Assembly: GCF_000210295.1 (NCBI RefSeq)
Contig: NC_026740.1
Span: 1,433,691 to 1,497,690, forward strand
Direction: 5' to 3'
DNA length: 64,000 nt
Source: Trypanosoma brucei gambiense DAL972
Lineage: Eukaryota > Euglenozoa > Kinetoplastea > Trypanosomatida > Trypanosomatidae
The notes beneath the pieces are model-generated. The model was given only the letters and a program-made list of their open reading frames with translations, had not been told where the DNA came from and did no database searches. Positions 50,724 through 60,520 of this stretch are shown piece by piece (positions within the stretch are counted from its first letter, which is position 1; every line of letters begins with the position of its first letter). A program made the translations under genes and the position numbers.

Positions 50724-50830
50724 TTGGTGGGGAATAAAAGAAAAAGAGAGACTGAAGCCACTACGATTGGATACACCAATAGTGTGAAGTGAGGGTAGTT
50801 TTACTCATATTATCTTTGAGTGCTCGTCGA
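50113..50830 (+). other. Intergenic: 3' UTR, (AT)n in probable 5' UTR
   Basis: No gene seen. Tract TCTCTTTCACCTCCCCTCTT (50637-50660) followed by AG 50683-50684 is a likely acceptor; the 5' UTR would be about 146 nt and contain (AT)16 at 50689-50720. Confidence 0.55.
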
Positions 50831-53146
50831 ATGCCCATTTCGCCCTTGGCCTTAACGTGGGTGACCGCCCACTTGAAACGGCGAGGTTTGCCGTGTAATA
50901 TTCCGGGTGTTACGGCGGCTGAAGTCTGTTCTGAAGAGGAACCGAAGCCAGCTGCCGAGCCACAACACGACGCAAAACCTCTCTCGCCTGATGAGCTTCT
51001 TCAGGCGCTGGGTCATTGCTTCACTTCACAACCGCCCAAGAAGGAAATGACTAGTAATCAAAATCTCGTAAAGAACCCTAATGGCTTAGCTGAACATGAA
51101 ACATCTCTTAGTCCGCAGCACAGGTCAACCCCACAACGTGTTGCATCTGGTATTGTTAAACTAGTGGAACAACATGAAGAGCGGTCAGCCGCCACCAAAG
51201 GTACCACACAGTCATTGTTGCTATTAAACACTGTTTTGACCGCATGTATGCGACACGCACTTCGTTATAGTCGGTTGGATGCCTCTAAAGGTGAAGATGT
51301 AACGGCTAGTGGAGGTGATGGGGCGAGTACAGTTTCACCTTCGCAACAAATAGCGTTTCCCTGGTCAGCGGACAGGGCGGCGAATCACTTATTGCATGTG
51401 TTTAGTGACGATGCTGTGCAGAAACAACTGCGTACTAGATTGTGGAAAATCGTATCGAAAGAACATAAACAAATTGTCGGGGATGCTACGAAGTTGTTTC
51501 GTAGCTTACCCATTGATGGTAGCGGCGCCATCAATTTTGGGGAAGGCACCAGTGTTGCGGAGGAGGAACTGAAGAGGATGTTTTACATTCCGGAAAGTAC
51601 CGTTGTTGCTACCTACGACGCCATTCGGAAATTATACAACGCCGAGGAGCCTACTCTTATCCTCTCTGATGCGTGGTCGAGTGGTGTCAATGGCGGGGAA
51701 GTATCACTACTAAGTGAATGCCATTTCGTTTATGAAGTATCCTCCCAGCACCTTGCTGACTTACTAATGCAGGAGGTGCGGGCAAATGCCATGAAAGAGG
51801 AAAAAACGAAGGCGGTGAACTGCGAAGATCTCGGAGCCGCTTTGCAGCAACCATACTCAAAGTTTACTTCGCAATTTTGCACTCTTTTGATGGAAATGAG
51901 TCGGGTGCGGATGGCAGCGGCGGTTCTTATGCAGTTTGAGATCCTCGCGCGTCGAATCGCTCTTTTAGCTAAAGGACCAGCGGTAAATCAACAACGAGGA
52001 TCGTGTGATACCTTTGTTGATTTGGGTGTAGCAGTTGCAGCGCAAGAACTCTGCACGCTGGCCGTGACTTCATCATCACGAGTATTGGAAACTGCACTTC
52101 ACAAAAAGCGTTTTACAACTCTATTCCGCGTTACAGTAGGCGAGTCGCCGTCTTTAACCTCTCGTGGCGATCAACGAAAAAGCTCTAATGATGAGCAGAA
52201 CGGTGCTGTTGTTACCGGTCCACTGCCCACACTCGGCTCCGCTTTTGCGCTTCTTTCATTGGGATCACCAATTAAGAAGGTAGCAGCGGTGGAACGGGCG
52301 AAGGCAAGAGCTTCTTCAGAGGTTACTCTTGCTGCCAATTCTACGGATGTTCTTGGCGATTCTGGAAGCTGTGAGCAGAACAACTCTTCTGTTGGTCCTG
52401 GAGATCCATCGGGCGTTAAGTCTGTGGATTGTGCGGCAACATACGGTGCGTTCATGCAAACCATTATGAAAGCCGCTGGTGCTACAAATAGCCGCGCTAC
52501 ACTGAATGGGAAGCGCAGCAAAGGCAAAGCAAGACACACCACAAGTACGGAAGGTGCCCCTTCTGGTACGAGTGACGGAATTCAGCAGCATCGGAACGAG
52601 CAGACAGAGCCGAGTGCTACATGGAAGTTTCGGTGTTGCCGGATGCAACGCGATAATGTGTTGGACGCGCTGGAGGCGATTCCTTGCGCTGAGAAGGATG
52701 CAAAAGTGCAGTTACTTAGGTCGTCAACGGACATTCCATGGCCTTTCACATTGGATGCAATACCTGCTGATGGTGGTAGAAGCAACCTTGATTGTGGGGG
52801 CGGTAACTGTGGAAGTTCGAATTCATCCACCCTCTTGCAGGCAACTGGTGGTTTCACATCGACTGTGACTGATATGACAGTGCGGATGAAATTTAACGAA
52901 TCCTGGTTTCCCCCTACGGAGCGTATGCACACTTCTGCTTGTACTGCACACGATGGCGGAGGGACGACAACAACTCATGGTACTGGTTTTACTCCCATGG
53001 ACTTTCAGCACGCCTCACAACTGCAGCGCGTCCTGGCCTTCAACGATGGTCGTTTTTTATTTATGAATGGTTGTCCTGCGAGTAAAGTTAAACCTTTGAA
53101 TCGCCTCGCGCGGGAGTCGCTGAAACTGGTGGTACGCTTTCGCTGA
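50831..53146 (+). CDS. Unknown protein with PDZ-like C-terminal module
   Basis: 771 residues from ATG 50831; the frame is open from a GTG 42 nt upstream, not used. The middle of the protein (about 130-450) is helical, with no family I recognise; about 450-610 is Ser/Gly-rich and likely disordered. The last about 40 residues (GRFLFMNGCPASKV, then LKLVVRFR at the end) parallel the C-terminus of the preceding gene product (RIASVNGTPASQL, ending MQIKFIRRW), i.e. the second half of a PDZ-like fold; upstream DIPWPFTLDAIPADGG could be the glycine-loop strand. Directly adjacent gene, same strand, 718 bp apart. No signal peptide or membrane helix. Confidence 0.87.
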   Translation: MPISPLALTWVTAHLKRRGLPCNIPGVTAAEVCSEEEPKPAAEPQHDAKPLSPDELLQALGHCFTSQPPKKEMTSNQNLVKNPNGLAEHETSLSPQHRSTPQRVASGIVKLVEQHEERSAATKGTTQSLLLLNTVLTACMRHALRYSRLDASKGEDVTASGGDGASTVSPSQQIAFPWSADRAANHLLHVFSDDAVQKQLRTRLWKIVSKEHKQIVGDATKLFRSLPIDGSGAINFGEGTSVAEEELKRMFYIPESTVVATYDAIRKLYNAEEPTLILSDAWSSGVNGGEVSLLSECHFVYEVSSQHLADLLMQEVRANAMKEEKTKAVNCEDLGAALQQPYSKFTSQFCTLLMEMSRVRMAAAVLMQFEILARRIALLAKGPAVNQQRGSCDTFVDLGVAVAAQELCTLAVTSSSRVLETALHKKRFTTLFRVTVGESPSLTSRGDQRKSSNDEQNGAVVTGPLPTLGSAFALLSLGSPIKKVAAVERAKARASSEVTLAANSTDVLGDSGSCEQNNSSVGPGDPSGVKSVDCAATYGAFMQTIMKAAGATNSRATLNGKRSKGKARHTTSTEGAPSGTSDGIQQHRNEQTEPSATWKFRCCRMQRDNVLDALEAIPCAEKDAKVQLLRSSTDIPWPFTLDAIPADGGRSNLDCGGGNCGSSNSSTLLQATGGFTSTVTDMTVRMKFNESWFPPTERMHTSACTAHDGGGTTTTHGTGFTPMDFQHASQLQRVLAFNDGRFLFMNGCPASKVKPLNRLARESLKLVVRFR

Positions 53147-54162
53147 GAGTTACGGCGTAGTGACATGTGTGGGTGTGAATATTATTTTTTCTTTTGTGAG
53201 AAGAAAGGGCTGCCATTTGTGCTAGTCCCATTCTTCAATCAGAGAATTTTGATGGACGCATGTGTGTGTCGCCCTTCTTATTCCTTAGGGGTCCTCCCCT
53301 TCAATTTCCTCGGACGGGTTAAAATTGCGTTTCCCTCCCTCTTTCCCATCTTTTTTTCAGCTCTCCTTACGTTGCCCCTTCACATTCCACTTGCTGCCCT
53401 CGTTTTTATGCTCATCGCCGCCGCATTATCACTTTTTCCCTTCCTTCTTTGAATATATATATATTTGTTTGTGTGCTTTTGTTGCGCACCTGTAGTCTGA
53501 GAAAAGAGATCAAATCTTTTGAACAACAGAAGTTTTTAAAGAAATACAGCAGACAAGGGATTTATAGGTTTATAGCAAATAGGAAAAAGGAAAAACAAGT
53601 CGAGACAAAACCTAAGGGAAGGGACGAAGGACTGATAAGTGGAAACACAAAGAAGAGTAGTAGGAGCAAAACAAAGAACAGCAGAGGCAACAATTAGCCA
53701 TCGAAGCCCAGTGGGTGAAGGTAACTGAAATAATCAAGGAAGGGATAGGGTAGGTAAGAGAGGGGGGAAAAGCACAAAAAAGGAGAGAAAATAGAGAAGC
53801 GGGTGGTTAATTGCCTGCTTGTGTACACGTGTGTGTCAGACTAGCTGCAATCCTTTCGGTGGAAACAATTTGGAGAACAGGGCGAGATAAGTCTGGCAAA
53901 ATATCTGTCTGTTACAGAAACTCAGCAAGGTAGTGGCAAGCGGAAGAGAAGAAGGGGAGGAAAGAAAAAGGAAGCAGCAACAGATATAAACGTCTACATA
54001 TATATTAGACATACGTTATACGTGTTAACGGGAGGGTAAACAGGGAAGCGGAAGATAGTTATTCTCACCTGCAAGAACTAATATACCCATATTCATTTTG
54101 AGTGCAATCGTCACGCTGGAAACGAAAACAACTATACACATATACATCCTTAATCGCCAATC
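53147..54162 (+). other. Intergenic: T/C tract then purine-rich leader
   Basis: No gene seen. T/C-rich 53340-53452, short TA run, then AG at 53494-53495 (CACCTGTAG). From about 53500 to 54060 the + strand is strongly purine-rich (AAG/GGA runs), so the next mRNA probably has a purine-rich 5' UTR of about 670 nt. Confidence 0.5.
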
Positions 54163-55659
54163 ATGGGAGGAGGTTCATCTGTTGAAGACAAGCGCTACTC
54201 CCGGCTGTTCCAGGAGGGTCTCAAGGCGCTTCATGAGGGACGCTTTACATATGCTGAGATTTACTTTGATCAGGCCATTGAGAAACATGAGGGTTATCCA
54301 TTCTGGCAGCGCCTTGACGAAATGGTAGAATGGGAACGAAAGGGAAACACCGGTAAGCGAAAGGGAGAGGAGCAAAATGAAAAAGATCAGTGGGCGAAAG
54401 AAACAAAGCCTGAGACAGGTGGCGGTGAGGGAGCAGGAGAAGATGGCGCTGAAATGGATGATTTGGGAGGTGAATCCGATGACACTGGTGTTCTTGTGAT
54501 TCCTCTCGATCAACGGGTATTTCACGTGTTGGAGTACCTTCAGTTGCGCACCGACATTTCCGTCGCTTATTTGCTAGCTGAACGCTACGAAGAGGCACAC
54601 GAGCACCTCCAATACGTCACGTCGCACACTCATGTGCTTTTGAAGTGTTTGCGCATTGCCCGGCAGAGTAATATGTCAGAGGAATCAGGCGGAGAAGGCG
54701 GTGACACGAATCCCCTTGAGCACGTTGGTGTAGTGGAGCGGCGGTTCCGTGCAGGTTTGATGGGCATGGAAGTGGAAGTGGAAGGTATCCTCGACGCCTT
54801 TGAACAATATCTTCGCCTGCACTGGTTCTCTGGAATTGCAAACACTGTTTACATCGCCTTTGAGCGGTTCAAGGGAGGGCAGGGTGATAAGAAGCGCAAG
54901 CGTGAGCTTGACGCCGTAGTTGTGACATGTGAAACGGCCAAGTTAGAACTTCACAAACTGGTGTCCCGCCGTGCTAAGAGCTTAACGAACAGTGTGTTGA
55001 TTGAGTTCCTTGAGAAGCTCATTAATGATATGGACAGCAGCGCCTCGGACTCCGAGGATGATGGAAATGCAAACGGCGGCCGCAGTGGTGGTCCCGCCGC
55101 CAAGGGCAGAAGAAAGTCGGACAATCGCGAGGATGGCGACAAGGAAGAACTTGAGAACTTCCCATTCAGTGCACGACTTCAGATGCTTTACGAGCGTCGT
55201 CTGTTGTATCGAGGCATGCCCGCCCCCATGCAAGGTGCTGCCTTGCGTTACCTGCCTTGGATGGATGAAGATATCCGTCGTGTTGTTCCCGGTACAAACT
55301 ACAACCTGGAGATTCAATGTGGTATGATTGATGATAGGCGCAAGAAGCAACTCCAAAAGAAATCTCTCAAGCACACAGTACAGAAGCGGTTTGACTTCAA
55401 CGACAGGGTGCTATTCAACAAGAGTATGGATGAAGAAAATGCACTGCTGTTATTTCCATTACTTCTTGTTGAAGCTGATGTGCAATTAGAACTTGGTGCT
55501 GCCACGAAAGGCATTAAAGCGCTAGATATGGTCGAGAAATTGTCTACGCAATTATACGGCAGGCAGTCGCTTGAGCAACAGAGTCTCATGCGCCGTGTGT
55601 TGGAGACCCGTAAACGCGGTGGTGCTCTTTTCATGATGTTTGATGACCAATTGAACTAA
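54163..55659 (+). CDS. TPR-like protein with N-myristoylation motif
   Basis: 498 residues. Starts MGGGSSVED, a good N-myristoylation consensus (Gly2, Ser5, Ser6), so membrane association is inferred. Residues about 12-45 (YSRLFQEGLKALHEGRFTYAEIYFDQAIEK) match a TPR hairpin; about 120-165 (FHVLEYLQLRTDISVAYLLAERYEEAHEHLQYV) match a second. An acidic/Lys-rich linker (about 60-108) and another Asp/Ser/Lys-rich one (about 286-330) separate helical parts. The C-terminal part is helical (LLFPLLLVEADVQLELGAATKGIKALDMVEKL, a third TPR-like pair). Probably an adaptor; partner unknown. It is the last gene before the 6.7-kb gene-free block, so its 3' UTR may be very long. Confidence 0.9.
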   Translation: MGGGSSVEDKRYSRLFQEGLKALHEGRFTYAEIYFDQAIEKHEGYPFWQRLDEMVEWERKGNTGKRKGEEQNEKDQWAKETKPETGGGEGAGEDGAEMDDLGGESDDTGVLVIPLDQRVFHVLEYLQLRTDISVAYLLAERYEEAHEHLQYVTSHTHVLLKCLRIARQSNMSEESGGEGGDTNPLEHVGVVERRFRAGLMGMEVEVEGILDAFEQYLRLHWFSGIANTVYIAFERFKGGQGDKKRKRELDAVVVTCETAKLELHKLVSRRAKSLTNSVLIEFLEKLINDMDSSASDSEDDGNANGGRSGGPAAKGRRKSDNREDGDKEELENFPFSARLQMLYERRLLYRGMPAPMQGAALRYLPWMDEDIRRVVPGTNYNLEIQCGMIDDRRKKQLQKKSLKHTVQKRFDFNDRVLFNKSMDEENALLLFPLLLVEADVQLELGAATKGIKALDMVEKLSTQLYGRQSLEQQSLMRRVLETRKRGGALFMMFDDQLN

Positions 55660-56453
55660 ATGCAAAGGAAGCAAAGAAGAAAAGAGGATGGGTGGATGTG
55701 AGAAAAGAAAAAAAGGAAAAAGAAATGGAAGCGTCAAGGGTTTAGAGTGTTTACGCTTTCTTCTATGTTTTTGTATGTGTGGGAAAGGGGGGGGAATAAG
55801 TAACAGAGGTGAAGAAACATACGCTACTGGTGCAATTTTTTTTTCTTTTTGTACACCAAAAAGAGGCGATAGCAGGAAGTACAGGGAAGAAAAGGGGGAA
55901 AAAGGCGAGACAAAACAAGATACCAAAGGAGAGATTGAACTAATGGAAAGGGAGAGAAAAGATGTTTATCCCCCCCACCCCAATTCGTTCATTTGATTGT
56001 TTCTTTTTATGTGTGCGCGTGTATATATATATATATATATTACAGGGGGCGGTAGGAGGGAAAGAAAAAAGCAAAACAAATGCAAAAGAAAAAGGGAATT
56101 AAAGGATTTGGGAGAAAAAGGAATAGGAGTAATAAAGAATAAAAGAAGTGGGAGCAAGTACAAAACAAAGCAAAGCAAAACACAAAAACAAAACAGGTGT
56201 AAAGGATAAAGCAAACAAACAACCAAATAAAAGACAATAAGTGACATGCAAGCGATGCGGTACAAATCAAATATGTGGGGGATCCGCTGAATGGCTCTGT
56301 GGCTAACACGTTTGAGGAGCGGGCGGAAATATTAACGGCAGGAGTAATTAAAAAAAAAAAATGATTCGTATGTAAGTGAAAAAGTTATGAGAAGTAAACT
56401 GACAAATGTTTTTTGTCTGTGTTTTAACGTTGTTGTGTACATTCATGTAAAGC

Positions 56454-56455
<2 letters not shown>

Positions 56456-56522
<67 letters not shown>
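56456..56522 (+). repeat. Compound (AT)n(GT)n(GA)n microsatellite
   Basis: AT units 56456-56486, GT units 56487-56503, GA units 56504-56522, joined without spacer. Confidence 0.95.
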
Positions 56523-57559
56523 TAAGTCAATGAGTGTTTTTCTGTGTGAAGGTAGGAAAATGATAATTTTTTTTTCTCTTGTTAAAGCAACGTTTGTATG
56601 TCGTGTTTGCCTTTTTGTTAGCAATTTCTTTTCCTGTTGTCTTTTCCCCCCTTTACTTGCTATTTCCCTTAATATCTTTACTCGCTTTTGTTCATTCTAA
56701 TTTCCCTTTTCTTTTCTTTTTTGTCATGTGTTCCCCGGTGTCTTTTTTTCTTTTTTTTTTTACGTATCTTTTATCTTTTCTGTTTTTTTTGAATGTAACT
56801 CAGATATGCCACTGCTTCTGGTAGAAGTAACATAAAAGTGAACAACCGTTTTTGTTTTTTTTTTGTTCTTAACATTCTCTCAGCGCCAAAAACGCGAGGG
56901 AAGAAATACTACCAAAGAATGTGTGCAACTACATTTGAAGTTTCTTTAAAAAAACAAAAATAAAAAAAACAAAAGAGAAAAGAGGGAAAAAAGAAAAATT
57001 ATCGGAGGGAGTTTGCGGTCGCGAGTATTGTCACCCGTTTTCCTTCAGAGAAGTGTTTTAAGTGTAGGAATGCATGTGTGGGGGATTTTTTTTTTTGGTG
57101 AGGACGAGGAGCAAAGTTCACACTTAAATCAGAAGTGTAAAAGAAAAGGGAGAAAATAATGATAATGCTGATGATAATAATAATAAAAGAAAAGAGGAGA
57201 GGAGAGCGCAAACAGAAAGGAGGAAGAGACAAAGTATATAAATCAATAAATAAAAAGTTGAAGATATGAGGCTAAGAGGCAGCAAGCAACATGCAGTAAT
57301 GATTGTATATGCGCAGGAGATAAAAAGTAGTGCTGCCGCAGCCCTTTTTTTTTTAAAAATTTAATCGTTTGTTCATCCGAGAGTGAACAAATGTTTTAAC
57401 GTATTTCCACCTGATGCCCCTCCCCCCCTCAACACACACACACACCACCTAATTTCTTGCTTTTTTTTTTGAAACTTTTTATTTATTTTTTTACTCGGTT
57501 CTCTATTCCTCATTCACCCTAGCCGTCTCATCTCTGCGCGGTAAATACACGTATAAATG

Positions 57560-57589
57560 TAAATAAATAAATATATATTTATTTATTTA
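57560..57589. repeat. Perfect 30-bp AT palindrome
   Basis: Self-complementary over 30 bp, centred between 57574 and 57575; the right half contains overlapping ATTTA motifs. Confidence 0.95.
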
Positions 57590-57752
57590 TGCGTGTGTAT
57601 TACGTTATATAATATTATATAACATTATCACATGATATGGTTATTATTGTTATTGTTACTTATTATTATCATCGCCGTGGACATGCAATTTATGGTCCCT
57701 TTATTCTCACATTTTTCTCTCCGTCCCACCACCTGCGCATATATATAAATAT

Positions 57753-57788
57753 AAATAAATAAATAAATATGTATTTATTTATTTATTT
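57753..57788. repeat. 17-bp AT inverted repeat, 2-nt loop
   Basis: Arms 57753-57769 and 57772-57788 of AAAT/ATTT units around a TG loop; same motif as the palindrome 190 bp upstream. Confidence 0.95.
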
Positions 57789-58430
57789 TCACCCTCCTTT
57801 CTTTTGGCGTATTGTTGATGCTGCCGCTGATTTTTATCTCTTTCATTGACTTGAACTGTTGTGTGCCCCTCCCCCTCCCCCTCCCCCGTACGCACCGCCT
57901 CAAAACAAAAAAATTTGTGCAGTGAAAAGAACTGAACTGAACTGAAATGAAAAATAGAAAAAGAGAAGGAATATACAAATGAAAGTCGAGGAGGAGAATG
58001 AAATCAGTTAAATGTTTGGGACAATTTCTTATTTTTCCGTTTCGTTTAGTTCGTTCCGAGGTCTCATTTATGCGGCGTTACATCCTTTTGTCTTCGTTTT
58101 GTTTTTGTTTCAATTTTGATTTGTTGTGTGTTTTATTTCCCATCAATCGCGTTCTCGTCACCACCACTACAACCACCAGTTTTCTCTGACGTGTTTTTTT
58201 TCCCCTTTCTTTCTCTCTTAATTTCCTTTTTCTTCTTTTTTTTTCTCTCTTTTTTTTTCTTTTTGGGACGAAAGGACAAATACGCTACCACTTAACGTCG
58301 CTCACGATAGTGGACGCAATGGAATACGTGTATTTGATTTGTTTTTTTGTTTTTTTCTTTTCACTTTTCTGTTCTCGGTGTTGTGTGAAACTTTTTTTTT
58401 TCTTTTTTTCTTTTTTTTTTACTTTTTTTA

Positions 58431-58431
<1 letters not shown>

Positions 58432-58461
<30 letters not shown>

Positions 58462-58462
58462 T
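58432..58462 (+). repeat. (AT)n tract
   Basis: Alternating AT after a long T-rich run, in the gene-free block. Confidence 0.9.
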
Positions 58463-58831
58463 TATATATGTTTATGTGTTTTGGTGACAGAAGCAAAGGT
58501 GTTTAAAAGAAGCAAAAGAGAGAGAGAGATTTAAAAAAAAAATGAATATTCAAGATATGTTGCCTTTTCATACACATTAATATTCATATGTGTATTATAT
58601 TCTCCTTTTTCTTTTTTTTTTCCAACGCCCTTTCCCTTTTCTTAACCGTTCTTGCATCTTACAATACCTCTTGATATTACTTTGTTCATGCACTTACTCG
58701 CTTATTTTAACTTCTTTCATATTATTTACAATAACATTCCCTTTACTTTTCCCTTTGTTTTTTTTCCTTCATCTTACTTTATCTCTTTTTTTTCTTTTTA
58801 TTTTCCGTTTCACTCCTCCTCTCTTTTCTCC

Positions 58832-58833
58832 AG
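58832..58833 (+). promoter_or_regulatory. Orphan spliced-leader acceptor candidate
   Basis: CACTCCTCCTCTCTTTTCTC then CAG, one of the best pyrimidine-AG junctions in the window, yet no gene follows. It is followed by a 13-codon ATG frame (58850-58891). Confidence 0.45.
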
Positions 58834-60167
58834 TTCCGAATAACTTACCATGCCCGTGTGGAAACCCTCGAAGGCAAGTCTGCGTGAGTGAGCTTGTGAT
58901 ATTACTTGTGATTTAAATAAATAAATAAATAAATTTAAAATTGATGTTTTGTAATGTTCTGCCCATTTGTTTCTTTTGTTTAGTTTTTTTTGTTTTTTAT
59001 GAATTTTTTGTATGTTTCGTTTCATGTTTTGTTGTGCATCATTTTTCCTTTTTTTTGTGTGTGTTGTTATTACTCATTTTCTGTTTTTTTTTTGTTAACA
59101 ATAAAAAAAGAAAACAAAAAAAAACACAAAAAGTGGAGAAAGTGAAGGTGACATTTAATCGTGTGGACACGGAAAGAAAATAAAAAGAAGGCAAGCGAGA
59201 GAACAAACAAAGGGAGAAAACAAAACCACGAAAAAAAAAATTAATAATAATAAGTAATTTATAAATCAAAACCATCAACAACACTAAAAAGCAAACGAAA
59301 CGAAACGAATTGATGATGACGACGATAACACGCAACATAATATTAGAAAAAGAAGAGGATGGGAGAGGGGAGAGGGGAAAGAAATAACTAAAATAAAAAA
59401 AAACAAAAAAGGGATTCAATGGAAGATTTAAAAAAAAAATAGAAAAAAATGCAACAATACGCGAGAAATGAATAAAAAAAAGAGGGAGGAGGAAAAAAAA
59501 AGGTTTTGTCTGAATGTGTATTTGGAAAGGGAAGGCTATTTGTGAAGGGAATTATTATCATGTAGACTCGGCAATAAGTGAAAGTAATGGCTTTTTTTTC
59601 TTTTTCTTTTTTCTTTTTGATCATAACGCACGCTTTTCTCATCCTTTTCTTTTTCTTTCCTTCTCTTTTTTTTATTTTGTTGTTTTGGTTTCTGAGCTGT
59701 GGTTTTCGCACATGTATGATTAATTTAACTGAGTGAAGAAAAGGGAAAGTGAACGTAATATATTAAATGCATATACAGCACATGTGCATATTCACATATA
59801 TATATTTCTAACACATGTGCGTGTTTCGGTGGAGGGAATTAACATTTAAAGAGGAAAGAAATAACATTATATGATACAGTGTGAAATAAAACTAATGAAG
59901 TGATATGAAATTTTTCTTTTTCCTTTTTGTTGTTGGCGCTGAAGCAATGATGAAAAAGAAAAGGGGTTGAAAATGATGGGATTTTGAGATGAACCAAACC
60001 CAGAGGGATGAGGTAACTTTCGTTAAAAGAAAGAGAGAAGGGAAGATATTATGTGTATGAATGAAACTCTTTTCATTTATTTGTATGTGCGGCAACGGTG
60101 TGGCGGGATGATAAATTAAAATTAGTGAATCAGGAGAGGATATTATGCATCACAGGGGAATACAAGC

Positions 60168-60171
<4 letters not shown>

Positions 60172-60202
<31 letters not shown>
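60172..60202 (+). repeat. (AT)n tract
   Basis: About 15 AT units in the gene-free block. Confidence 0.9.
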
Positions 60203-60205
<3 letters not shown>

Positions 60206-60404
60206 ATATAGATAGCAATTTTCATTTTATATTTTAAAGAAAGGGGAAGTGGAAAATAAAGGAGCTTTAAGAAGAGATTTTTTTCCCCCTTTAAACCCCT
60301 CTTTCCCTCTCTTTCTGTCCTCCATTCCCCGACCCCCCGTGGCGTAGGGTTCTTTTTTTTTCTTTTTCTTTTTTTTCTTTTTTTGCACTGACTGTCATTA
60401 TTAT

Positions 60405-60520
60405 CATTACCATTATTATTATTATTATCATTATTATTATTATTATCATTACCATTATTATTATTATTATCATTATTATTATTATTATCATTACCATTAT
60501 TATTATTATTGTTATTTTAA
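60405..60520 (+). repeat. 42-bp higher-order TTA/ATC minisatellite
   Basis: The hexamer CATTAC recurs at 60405, 60447 and 60489, exactly 42 bp apart, each followed by ATT/ATC triplets in the same order. Confidence 0.9.

Noticed and set aside
58590..58916. 108-codon Phe/Leu-rich frame resembling a membrane protein
   Set aside because: Produced by T/C tracts; this is a splice-tract-like sequence, not protein-coding composition.
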